Shown: positions 39,001 to 49,108 of the stretch, one piece after another
How the letters are laid out: every line of letters starts with the position of its first letter
Numbering within the stretch: the first letter of the stretch is position 1
NCBI GenBank assembly: GCA_028015205.1
Contig: CM051514.1
Span: 42,672,150-42,736,149 of the forward strand
Direction: 5' to 3'
Length of the DNA stretch: 64,000 bases
DNA from: Mytilisepta virgata
Lineage: Eukaryota > Mollusca > Bivalvia > Mytilida > Mytilidae
Notes under the pieces: generated by a model
Seen by the model: the letters and a program-made list of their open reading frames with translations, nothing else
What the model was told of the DNA's origin: nothing
Databases searched by the model: none
Translations under genes and position numbers: made by a program

Positions 39001-42000
39001 TGATAGAAGCACAAGTATTACAAAATATGTTTGTTTAGCAACCAAAACTGAAAACCATGCAAATAAATGACCAAACCAGAAATTTTGTTATTGGTTTCAT
39101 GCTTTAAATATTAGGATAGGTGATGTTTATTCTGAATTGTTTTTGGATTTTGTCCTGTAGGTAGACTCTTTGGTCTTTAACCAGGCTTGTACAAAAATAT
39201 CTATATAAAATGTTGGGATAGGAAAAAAAGATTAATACGAAAACCTCAAACACACATATTCTCAACCAAGTCCTGAATTTTTCCAGAAAATAAAGGCATT
39301 TAGATTGTAGTTAATAATTCTTTATCAGTAATTGTCAAAACTATTTAAAACCAACACATTCTGAATTCAAGTCTACATACATAGAGGTTTCCCTAGACCA
39401 ATTTAGCATGGTGCTGCACCATGCCTCCATCTTTAGGCACTATGCTGCACTCATCATGAATTTTACAATATGCCCCCAGGTAGCCAAACCTAACCTTCAA
39501 TTTTTAGTTTACTCTTATCTTTTTAAAACTGATTTGCATTTAATCATGTACCCCTGTTGTGTAGGCACACTTTTTTGACACTTTTACACCATCACACTAG
39601 GGTAAGGGCTGTTTATTGCAGGTTTTGATAATTATACTGCCCTCATGTCAAGGTGTGGTGCAGCCAATATTATTTTTTTAACTATTGAGTGCCCTCAAAA
39701 TATGAAATTTACCATGCCTTCACAAGTTTTTGGGGAAAGCACTAATACATATTGTCTTAACTCTCAAAAGATTTGGTCAAGCAGTATTTCTCAATCATTC
39801 TAAAAAGTGACAGGTAAAAATTGCGAGGTTACGGTAAGAAGTACCTTGATGACCTGTATGTCAGATATTTATATTATTTTGCATACAAATAGAGCATCAA
39901 ACTGTACCAGAATATTGAAAAAATAATGTGTGTCACCAAAACACTAAATACATGTATGAGGTACATGTATCAAGGAGAGAAAACACTTTTGAACACATTT
40001 TTAAGATTTTCATTTGCACACATTACCCTACCCAGTTAGCCAGAAACAAAATGTACAAGCATGAATTATATAATAGTATTTTATATAGCTGTTGATTCTT
40101 TTATACAATTGGCTGTGTGAAAGTTTTAGGATTTTTACAAAGATTAATACATAAGACATATAAAATTTTTAAATGATTTTGCAAATTCAGAACAAGAATC
40201 AACAAGATTCTAAAACATTTTGACATGTTTATTTACTAGTATCATCCAATAAAATTCACAGATACCTCCCTAACTAGCTTACCCAGTTGTGTATGTAAAA
40301 GCAGTCATGACTGATCTTTATTCTAAATCATTTTAAAGTAGCTGCGTTAACGAAATACAAGAATTCAGTTAGAAATATTTTGATGCTTATATGCACATGC
40401 ATTTTTGTATTATATAGCTGTGTGTTGAATTTCATCAACTGGTAAAACAGCAGATTGAGGAACTCCAACGTAATATGCCATAACTTGTGAACATTAGTCA
40501 TTACATAAAAACTCCATATAAAAATGAAGATGACCTGGATTTTATGGTTTATGGCATTTTCTCATATTCCCAGAGATTTGGCCAAATTTTTCTTCAATTA
40601 CCATCCAGAAACCTAATACAACCTATTTTTCTGAATATTAGGGGCATAAGTCTTGAACGGAAACTGTCAAATCTGAAAAATCAAATTTGACCTTTATTTT
40701 AGTCCATAATATTATGTTAAAATTTAAATATTCTTTTTTCAGAAAAAATCAAGTCTGTATTTTTTATTAAAACAAGGCATTGCATTAAAGTTTCAAAATA
40801 TCGGGTCTAGTGGTTCGTTATTTCATCTGGAAACCAGTGGTGGATGGATAAACCGACATCAAGAAACTATATTCCATGATGCTTTCAGTTGGAAAAGTAA
40901 ATATCTGTCATTTGAATGATTGATTTATGTTAATTGTACATCAGTAATTAAATACATACCAAGATAATTTGTACCCATTTCCATTTCAAAATTATCTTTA
41001 GTCCATTGTTTCTGTGGCACGTTACATCCTGCATTATTGATGAGAACATTCAATTTCTTTATATTCTCATGAAAATCATCCACAAACTTTCTAACAGATG
41101 CCAGATCAGCTAAATCAAGCTGAAAAGAACAACATTTTAACTACAATTCTTTCAAGTATAAGTATTAAAAAATAAATATTTCAAATTAAGATTTATCACC
41201 TACTAATGGTATGGTTTACAGTTCAACTGGGCTAAGGCAAATTAAATTTGCATGCCTTCTAAGCCAGTCTACAAAATGTGTATTACAGTCAACATAAAGA
41301 AGTTCATCAAATCTAATCAATACTATATTCACAGTATCTTTCTCATTGTTTTTCTCATTGTCACTTTGGTCCAGGTAGTTTAAATTATTGTTATTCCAGT
41401 CCGACTTACCATGGTCCGAGTTGTCAGCTGGCAGAATTAACCCATATTTTTCTTGGATTATTTCCCTTTCAGAGTTTTCTTAAAATAATGGCTGTCATAT
41501 TCGCCTTATCGACCATTTTGAAATGAATCAGACAAGTATTTGAATCTATAGTCAACTGAAACTTCGCTTAGGGGTTAGTCATTAAATGTATATATGCCAT
41601 ATGGACATACATGACTTATTAGGCAAAGTTAAACACATTTTTGGGTCTGAAATGGCTCAAGACCTGCAATGAACTTTGACCTGAGGGATACGAAAGAAGT
41701 CCATAAAAAAATTATAATTGCACCATGATATATGGACCTACTGTAACAAAACCAACCATGATAACTGAATAACTAGTGTTGTTTTAAAAGTGTATCTACC
41801 TGAGGCGTTTGACATAGAAATATTGAAAGGATTAAATAAATAAAAACCAAGAAAATTTTTATTCTCAGGGAGAGCATGAAAGAGGTATATTTTGCTTTGC
41901 GGAAGGAGACTTTTTTACCATGGCTCTAATTTGTCAAATTACGGAAAAAGTAGACTGACATCACACCCCGAAATTTTAACAGGATATGTGCCAGTGTATG

Positions 42001-45000
42001 GCGATCTTTTTGAGCCATCTCCCATGTTTCAACAAAACTTACAGACTTAATGGCAGCCTATTATTTCATGACTTCTGTAACAGGAAAACAATTATGCAGC
42101 TTGTCCTAAATAGTCAAGCAAAATGATGCCAGCTTTTACAGAACAGAAACTGCATTATAGTTCCCCTTAATTGCCTTATCCTAACAAGAGGCTCCCAGGA
42201 GCTTGAATCGCTCACCTGGTCCTTAAGCTTTAAGGGAGTCTTTCATGAGCTATTACCCCTATAATGGATCATCTGACAACTTCGACCCAATTCAGACTTT
42301 TGTAGAGCTCAATGAGCTGATTGTTTAAGCAAACAACAGCTTTTCTCTATTGACAACAACTTAATAAGTACAAATTTCAAAAAAAAATCAAGACAAGAGG
42401 CTCTCAAGAGCCTGAATCGCTCACCTGGCAAACAATGACTATAAACTAAATTAATATATTAATGTTTTTTTTGTAAATTAAACTGAGTATTTAAGGTCAC
42501 ATAAAATGCTGAAAATACCTTTAAAAGCCTTTCAAGAACCTCTGGAAAGAAATGGGCATGAGTTCTCCCTATGCTTGATTAAGATACAGTCATGGTCAAT
42601 CTGATGATTCACAATACAAAATACAAGCTTTAATTCATCTTCAAAAACAAGTATAAATCTTTTGGTCTATATGTTGTCTTCGTTTTTAAAATGTTTGAAA
42701 GAAGTTATGTAAAAATTGTGGGTTAAGGCTTTTTATTGTACTTGAAAAGGAAATATTTCAGGAACAATCATGCTAAGTTTCATCCAAATCCCCCTAGTAG
42801 TTTCAGAGGAGAAGATGTTTGAAAATTTGTTAACAACGATGATGACAGACACCAAGTGATGGCAATTAAAAGCTCACATATTATGAAGTTTAATCATTGT
42901 TATACAACATTCTCATCATCACCATTCACTAAGGATACCATGTTTACTTTAAAAACCAAATATTGTTGAAATCCGAGCAAGTGTAAAAAATGGCGGGAAA
43001 ATGGCAGCCATTTTAAAAATGGCCGTCCAAAACAAACTTTCATCATCACCATTCAACTCGGCATACCATGTTTGCCATCAAAGTAGCTTTCATCTTCATT
43101 TTATTTCTATAATTCAGGAAAAAATGGCAAAAAACAGCATTTTGACTCCTATGTTCTATTTTTAGTAAGGGCGGACATGTTTTTCGACCAATCCAAAATC
43201 CAAGCATTAACTTTTTGCAGGATACCCTAAGGAACAATCTTACCAAGTTTCATTTGATTTTGAATAGTAGTTTCAGAGAAGAAGATTTTTGAAATAATAA
43301 CATAAAAAAAAGCCAAAAATGTCAAAAAGGGCAATAACTCTAACATCAGTTGACAGATTTTCACGAAAATCAGCACACAGGTAGCTCTCATCATGCTGAA
43401 CACGTTCAACCTGCAGAATTTGCCGTAACCTGATGATTTTTGAGATATTTGCGAAAAACTGTTGTTTGACCCCCTATGTTCTATTTTTAGTAACAGTGGC
43501 CATGTTTTTCGACGGATCAAAAATCGAAGCATAAACTTTGTGCAGGATACCCTAAGGAACAATCATGCTAAGTTTTGTCCAAATCCATTCAGTAGTTTCA
43601 GAGGAGAAGATTTTTGAAATAATAACATATAAAAAGTGCAAAATTTGGAAAAAATCAGCAAAAAAGGGTGATAACTCTGAAATGAGTGGTTGGATCTTCT
43701 TCAAAATTTCAGGGCAGGTAGATCTTGAGGTGCTGATCACTTTTACCCTATGCCAGAATTTTGATATCTGTGACCGTTTATGACTTATTTGCAAAAAACT
43801 GCGATTTACCCCTATGTTCTATTTTTAGCCATGACGGCCATGTTTTTACACGAATCAAAAATCCAAACAATAGATTTGTAGCACCCATACCAATTAATAA
43901 CTGTACCAAGTTTGGTTGCAGTTGGACTTATGGTGTTGGAGGAGTTAACGTTTGAAAAAGTTAACGGACGACGGACGGACGGACGGAGGACGGACGCCAA
44001 GTGATAGCAATAGCTCACCTGACCCTAACTCCTACATGGGTGGTTACATCTTCTTCAAAATTTCAAAGCAGGTAGATCTTGAGGTGTTGAACACTTTAGC
44101 TTCCCATCAGAATTTTGATATCTGTCACCATTTTTGAGTTATTTGCAAAAAACTGCAATTTACCCCTATGTTCTATTTTTAGCCATGGCAGCCATGTTTT
44201 TTTACAAATCAAAAATCCAAACGATAGTTTAGTAGCACTCATGCCAAGGAACAACTACACTAAGTTTGGTTGCAATTAAACTTATGGTGTAAGAGGAGTT
44301 AACGATTTTATTACAATGAATAAAGACTGCAAAAATGGTCAATTTTGATGATCTAAGGGGAATAACTCCTAAAAGGAATGAACCTACAACTTCGATCCTG
44401 TTACAAATTTTGTAGATATTTGTGTGCCTAACAATATGAAATTTAAATTTTTCAAATTTCCTTTATAGTATCCAAGATATTGAGCTTAATAAGTGCAAAA
44501 TTTGGAAAAAATGCAGAAAAAAGGCAATCACTCCTACATGGGTCGTTGGATCTTCTTCAAAATTTCAGGGCAGGTAGATCTTGAGGTGCTGAACACTTTT
44601 ACCCTATGCAATTGGACTTATGGTGTCGGACAAGTTAACGTTTGAAAAATTGTTAACAGGCGACGACAGACGACGACGACGACGGACGCCAAGTGATGGT
44701 AAAAGCTCACATGGACCTTTGGTCCAGGTGAGCTAAAAAAGAAATACGCCCCTTGTTATGAATCGTTAGACCACTGCACAGGTGGGGGGCAAGAAGCAGC
44801 TTTTCCCCCTTTCAGGATCTTCAGAATAAGAATTTATCAGCCTTGGTGCTTTGTGAGATAACATAAGAACTCTTAAAACTGTGAGCATATTTTTATATGA
44901 AGTGAATTATGCACTTTACTCAAAACGTTGTTTGGTTTGATATTACTTAAGGTCAATAGAACTATATAAAACAAGTATTTAAACATTATATTACTGAATC

Positions 45001-46978
45001 TGCAAACTGAAGAAACCGTATAATTAAATCAAAGCTTTTCTTTTATTACATACCTGCATAAATGTAGCCAAGGCATTTGGAGATCCTTTTAAAATTTTTT
45101 CTACAGCAGCTTTGCCTTTCTCTTCATCCCTACAAGCCAGAATCACATGATTACCACCTTCACACAAATTCTGGGCAGCAGCAAAACCAATACCAGTGTT
45201 AGCTCCCGTCACAATTATCACACGCCCTGTCATTCTGAAATTAGAATTTTTATTTACAGCATTGATTGATTGATTGATTGTTTTTTAACGCCGTGCTGGC
45301 GATATTGCAGCCAATATCACGCCGAGTTTACAGCATTCAAACTGTGTCAATCCTGTCAAGAAGATATTTCCTACTTCCAACTTAAAAAAGTAGAAAAAAG
45401 CCAAACCACATTATCGAAAAGTGCATTTTAGGTCAATGTTGCAAATAATTTTGTCATGTTTTATTCACGTGTCATTAATTTTTGTCCCTTTTATATTTAT
45501 AATAGCTAATGTTAACACAGACCCTGCTCTGTATAAATACATGTATTACTCGAAAACTGAGTATACTCTCTAAAGTGAGTTTTCTTTCCCAGCATTCAAA
45601 GTTTTTGATGAAATCTCCAGTGCTGAGGCTGGAATAGTATATATACAGCACAATATTAAGTACTGTAATGACATAATAGCCAAAACATAATTTCTATACG
45701 ATATAATTTTCCACCGACTTTTTTTCGAGTTTTTGTGCGCATTGAGAAATTTATTCGAAAATTTCTTCAATGACCTACAAATATGACACCATAACAACGG
45801 CTTCCAATGTGGCCGTGCAGGGCTTTCCAAAGTAGCAGGTACACGGCGGAAATCCGCCGTTTACGGTGACTACAAGTGCCGGCTACTTCACTGACAAAAA
45901 AATAAATTCAAAAAGAAAAAAAATCTTTTTAAAATATGTAGACAAGCGTCGAGAGTCGTATTGTCGCGAAAAACAAGCATGTAAATCCTGTGTTTACCTT
46001 TAGCTAAATATAGTTCATGTGAATTCCGGTCACTGATTGGTCGTCTATTAAAAGTGTACATTTACGTCATCTCTAGTCAGAAAGCATCGTATTTTTGCAA
46101 GGATAATAAGAGAGAAGTTCCGATGGTCAACAACAATGAAGCGATCAAATACCCTGGCTCTGTCCCACGATCATCATCACATCCTCAGGGCTATAACCAA
46201 ACTTTCAAAAAAAAATTAAGCAGTAGGCTAAAAATTAAATTTTATAACAATAATATTTGTTATTATTATCAAAAAAGAAAGAATTATCAGCATAACGGAA
46301 AGAAAATAATGAAGAATTGAAGGTTACACAATCCTGCACACAAAAAAAATAAAATTTCTTCCGAGATTTTATTTTTTTTTTTAAATTTCATACATAAAAA
46401 AAGGTAATTTGAAAGTTGGAATTAGGTGCCAGGATATTGCAAGAATGCAGAATTTTGCTCTATATACCCCCAGACCCCCTGCCGCCAAGCCGCATACTTT
46501 TAGATTTCAGCCTGCTACTTCAAATTGTATGGAAAGCCCTGGCCGTGTTTACATGACGATGGACTAAAAAATATTGCTACTTACATTGAAATAAAAGGAA
46601 TACAAGATTGGTAAGTACATTATTTAAAGAAAGTTTTTCATTCTTATTATGATATGGGCTTTGCCCGATTTTAGGCTAAAGCCTACTCCATATTAGAGGT
46701 GAATCGATGTCTACACATGCTGTATGAAAATAACTTAATCCGAAATACAAGTTTAAATAAATTAGTTCTGCTATGATTATGTTTTCTTTCTGACAGTAAA
46801 CTAACTTCATTAAATTCTGTTCATGGGTCTTTAAATTTGACTCTGAAACATTTTCTACATTACTTTTGGTTTTTCTGTAATATTTTCTGTCTGGATCATA
46901 CTTTTCATCATAATCATAATAAGTGTATGGATCATATTTTGCATGACCACACGAAGACCCAGCAGCTATTACTGCCAT
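27015..46978 (-). CDS. Short-chain dehydrogenase/reductase, retinol-dehydrogenase type, with acidic-basic C-terminal tail; eight exons
   Basis: Exons in transcript order are 46978-46902, 45234-45054, 41119-40960, 38915-38793, 38306-38145, 37085-36921, 32497-32237 and 27283-27015. All have GT-AG borders and matching phases, giving about 465 residues. The N-terminus (MAVIAAGSSCGHAKYDPYTY) has no clear membrane anchor. Classical SDR motifs are present: TGANTGIG (35-42), NNAG (114-117), catalytic Ser in VTSS (~169-170), and Tyr204-x3-Lys208 (YKNSK). GHFLLTHLLLDDL and CVCPG resemble RDH11-14. The catalytic part ends near residue 333. An extension rich in Pro, then Lys/Glu, follows to the end (...TKAEVAAQ). 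Family knowledge: such enzymes use NADP(H) or NAD(H) on retinoids or other carbonyls; the substrate here is unknown. The first exon is inferred from phase and its donor (gtatga). If it is wrong, the protein starts at MTGRVIIV (45233). Confidence 0.88.
27442..28319. mobile_element. ~880-bp inverted-repeat element in dehydrogenase intron 7
   Basis: The left end reads 'actgtggattcattttcgtg' with 'ccaattttcgtgg' nearby. The right end, read in reverse, gives 'ctgctgtgaattcattatta', 'ccaattttcatgg' and 'aaaccacgaattta'. Several 'aattcgtgg' blocks are scattered inside. The pattern fits a bivalve MITE-like family. The terminal match is imperfect. Confidence 0.65.
28735..28880 (-). repeat. 'gaccttgacc' dispersed repeat, minus copy
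   Basis: It contains 'gcatgaaattgaggtcaagg', 'gacaagtgtcagactgacat' and 'attacagtttttgagaaatgg'. These are the reverse-strand forms of blocks near 8400-8700. Confidence 0.7.
29100..30165 (+). repeat. ~181-bp tandem array, about six copies
   Basis: Units begin 'gactaagttccaaagtttgg' (or 'caactaag...') at about 29285, 29466, 29647, 29829 and 30010, with a partial first copy from about 29104. The central copies are nearly identical, and each includes 'gtgaggtgcacatctt' and 'ctgtaggaggagttgatttc'. The array ends at 'ggtacccattttccccgccc' with a short GC-rich block. Its antisense open frames repeat the same peptide in several frames and are not genes. Confidence 0.95.
30243..30480 (-). repeat. 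'gaccttgacc' dispersed repeat, second minus copy
   Basis: It contains 'gcatgaaattgaagtcaagc', 'aggtgtcaaactgagaatta' and 'attacagttgctgagaaatgg', parallel to 28735-28880. The 181-bp array therefore lies between two copies of the same repeat. Confidence 0.7.
31131..32158. mobile_element. ~1-kb inverted-repeat element with doubled 'cttataagtcg' motifs
   Basis: The left end has 'gtaggtactcgagtgaaagt', then 'cgcttataagttggat' and 'cctataagtcgat' about 60-70 bases apart. The right end, reversed, has 'ctacagttggtactcgctta', 'taagtcgg' and again 'cgacttataagcgag' at a similar spacing. Both ends thus carry two motif copies in mirror order. It lies in dehydrogenase intron 7. No transposase frame was found. 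Confidence 0.65.
32775..33254 (-). repeat. 'agctcacctggcc' family, fragment
   Basis: Reverse-oriented modules carry 'ggtttcagacaagaagattt' and 'gtggcagccat'. It lies directly before a more complete copy. Confidence 0.75.
33255..34908 (-). repeat. 'agctcacctggcc' family, long copy with internal ~300-bp duplications
   Basis: It opens with 'ggctctcaagagcctgaatc' and closes with 'gacccttcgggtcaggtgag'. Inside, a block with 'ctctaacatcagttgacaga' and 'ggataccctaaggaacaatc' is tandemly repeated at ~310-bp spacing (about 33600-34370). The same internal variant occurs at 42918-43960. Confidence 0.88.
34909..36335 (-). repeat. 'agctcacctggcc' family, adjoining copy
   Basis: Several modules with 'aactaagttcgg', 'ctaaggaccattgctgccaa' and 'gtggcagccatcttggttga' are present. 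The segment ends at 'gatgccaagtgatgagaaaa'. It is joined directly to the preceding copy in dehydrogenase intron 6. Confidence 0.85.
37119..37445 (-). repeat. 'agctcacctggcc' family, truncated copy
   Basis: It begins 'actagaggctcccaggagca' and continues with two modules containing 'ctggcagccat'. It lies 34 bases from the acceptor side of the exon at 36921-37085. Confidence 0.75.
39383..39741 (+). repeat. ~360-bp dispersed repeat ('gaggtttccctagaccaatt'), copy A
   Basis: The segment 'agaggtttccctagaccaat ... tttttggggaaagcac' is closely matched in reverse complement at 52138-52494. Shared blocks include 'atcacactagggtaa', 'caggttttgataattatact' and 'gccctcatgtcaaggtg'. The ends are roughly complementary (gtttccct / ggggaaag). 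It lies in dehydrogenase intron 3. Confidence 0.85.
42184..42360 (-). repeat. 'agctcacctggcc' family, short tail-end copy
   Basis: It starts 'aacaagaggctcccaggagc' and 'gcttgaatcgctcacctggt'. It is cut off after one module. Confidence 0.75.
42392..44740 (-). repeat. 'agctcacctggcc' family, longest copy (possibly composite)
   Basis: It opens 'gacaagaggctctcaagagc' and ends 'gacctttggtccaggtgagc'. Segment 42915-43960 closely follows 33330-34860. An internal end-like sequence, 'ccaagtgatagcaatagctc' at about 44000, suggests two copies joined. It lies in dehydrogenase intron 2. Confidence 0.88.
45262..45335 (-). mobile_element. SINE-like tail fragment
   Basis: Read on the minus strand, it has 'gtgatattggctgcaatatc', 'acggcgttaaaaaacaatca' and an (atca)n tail. 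The 'ggcgttaaa' plus short-repeat tail resembles the SINE tails at 13394 and 58087, but it is a different subfamily. Confidence 0.5.
45818..46541. mobile_element. 724-bp hAT-like non-autonomous element with target-site duplication
   Basis: The left end is 'cagggctttccaaagtagca' and the right end 'tggaaagccctg'. The inner inverted block 'aagtagcagg/cctgctactt' is also conserved. The sequence 'gccgtg' is present immediately on both sides (45812-45817 and 46542-46547), or 'tggccgtg' if the boundary is shifted. The CAGGG...CCCTG ends suggest a hAT-type element. The frame at 46054-46320 lies inside it and has no recognisable domain. It is in dehydrogenase intron 1. Confidence 0.75.
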
Positions 46979-47635
46979 TTCAATTTAACATAATTGTGTT
47001 AATTTATTCAAAGCAACTTTAAATTCGGTCAATTATTTCATTATTTTTACAGTGCGTTAATGCTTGTCATGACTTGCACCAGGATTTTTTGCACTGGTTA
47101 GTATATAATCAATGCTGATCTGTTTTAATCATATCAATAACTTACACTAAAAGCTTTTAAATACAATGTTTCAATGAAATATCTGAAAATTGGCGCTATT
47201 GATGTTTGACGGGAAGTAAACAAAAATGTCGGAAGTTTGTTTTACATATTCATACGCATGGAATACGCAAAATATCTATAAAGTTTCTTTACGTATTTAG
47301 TGCACATCGTCGATCGGTTTTGTTTGAATTAATGTATTAGATAAAATGAAATACATAATGAAATCTAATATGTGATAAAATATTTTAGAAACGACAATCT
47401 TTATGGATTCTTTTATAGCGAATTATTATATCGAAGGTGCTGCAGGTCACTTCCTGTCTTTCCTGACTTCAATTATTATCCTAATTAGTTATTGTTGTTG
47501 GTTGAGAAGTCAGTAGCAACTTTAGCAGAAAAAAACCACGTAAACAATGCAATATTTTAACTTTCAAAATTCGACATAACAATAAAATGAAAGTGAAAGG
47601 CATGGGTTTTTGATCACATGAATTAGGGAGTACAG

Positions 47636-48409
47636 GTCAACTCGCACCTTTTCCAACTCGTACCCTATTTTTACCAAGTCGTACCTTCTCTTGTAATAAA
47701 ATGGTTGTAAACAGAAGGTTTTGATAGTTTTATGAAAAGCAATTTTAAATTTCATTACTCAGAGAAAACGTATGATTTACATGATTACACTATAAATATT
47801 TTTTTATTGGAACTGATTAGTAGTACTTCAATGGGGTCGTTAAAGTTTAAAGTAAATTATTTAAAACAACAATAAAATTTTCATACAATAATTTTATATT
47901 GTTATCTAAGACAACAAGTTTATATTGAAGGCGGTACCAAGAACACCAAAAGCTGATGAGTTGCGCTTGTAAAAGCATCAGCTTTCTTCAGACGGAAATT
48001 ATTTTGCTTTACAAAGAGACAACAGCCCGAACCTAGTTCAGCAAAATGGATGGCACACTAAACTCCGAAACATAAAAATGAATCAAAATTCCAAAAAACA
48101 AACAGACTAACATAAGGCAGAGGTTCCTCACTTGGGACAGGCGCAAAAACATGTTTTGTGAACCCTCCCCCTATAATTGTTTGTGCTTTGTTATTATTGT
48201 TCTTAATTGTATAATTTTATATAGTGCCAAATAAAAATTTAAATAAAATTAGACTTTGTTATTGGTAGAAGCTATTAGTGTAATTGATAAAAGGTACGAG
48301 TTGGTAAAAATTAGGGAACGGGTTGGTAAAAATTAGGGTAGAAGTTGGTAAAAATTAGGGTATGAGTTGGTAAAAAATGGGGTACGAGTTGGAAAAGTTA
48401 TGAGTTGAC
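47636..48409. mobile_element. 774-bp element with inverted ends and 24-bp subterminal repeats
   Basis: The left end reads 'gtcaactcgcaccttttcca' followed by 'actcgtaccc'. The right end, reversed, reads 'gtcaactcataacttttcca' followed by 'actcgtacccc'. Towards the right end the unit 'gagttggtaaaaattagggt' is repeated about five times at 24 bp (48295-48400). Towards the left end two reversed copies occur. A partial Mytilus-type repeat (48012-48160) is nested inside. The element occupies much of the intergenic gap between the dehydrogenase and UNG. Confidence 0.75.
48012..48160 (+). repeat. Mytilus-type dispersed repeat, partial copy
   Basis: It matches parts of 14366-14660: 'aaagagacaacagcccgaac', 'ttcagcaaaatggatggcac' and 'cttgggacaggcgcaaaaac'. 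The middle section is deleted. Confidence 0.8.
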
Positions 48410-49108
48410 ATGGAATCAATTCGGCTTATCATTTTGTTAATTTCCTGTATCCCGCTTACCATTTTGTGTGTTTCCCATTTCCCACTTATCTATAATTTCC
48501 CCCTCAACCGGAAAGTCACAAAGTGGTTATAAAAATACATAATACTGTATTTATTTATACCTAAAAATATAAAGAAATTTGCAACTAAAACCTGTCACAT
48601 CAGTAGTTTATACTTAAAATTAACCGGTTGAATGACCTTGCTCAATTTACGTCAGATATATGACTGACATGTGTTTTCGATCATTCCCGATGTTTTTACA
48701 TGTAATTCTATTGGTTAATAGATCAAGTGGTCAAATATTATAAACATTATCGTCTACTTAGCAGTCAAGGTATTATATGTGGCTACTTCCCATCAATCCT
48801 GATTTGGGATACTTTTCGGAAAGCCGCATTTAGATTTGCAGGCAAATTAATACTAGGAATATTTACTTGTTATATAAGGTTTTGGATTTAACGTTAAATG
48901 GCAATTATCATTATATTTTTTTCAAACGCCTAGGTATATGGATATTTTTGGCCTCTAATGTATTGGACTTTTAAACAAAAACAAGAAATGGTTTTCAAGA
49001 AAAATGGCCCTTTGTATCATAAAAGAATAATACAGTTAAGAGATAATTAGAAGTGTTTTTTATGGTTATTGTGAAATGGTAATGATTTTTTCATTCAAAG
49101 ATACGACA

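Noticed and set aside
42998..43794. Minus-strand frames of 66-111 codons
   Set aside because: They are translations of the dispersed repeat family; the same peptides appear in other copies of the repeat.
46054..46320. 88-codon plus-strand frame
   Set aside because: It lies wholly inside the hAT-like non-autonomous element, is AT-rich and shows no domain.
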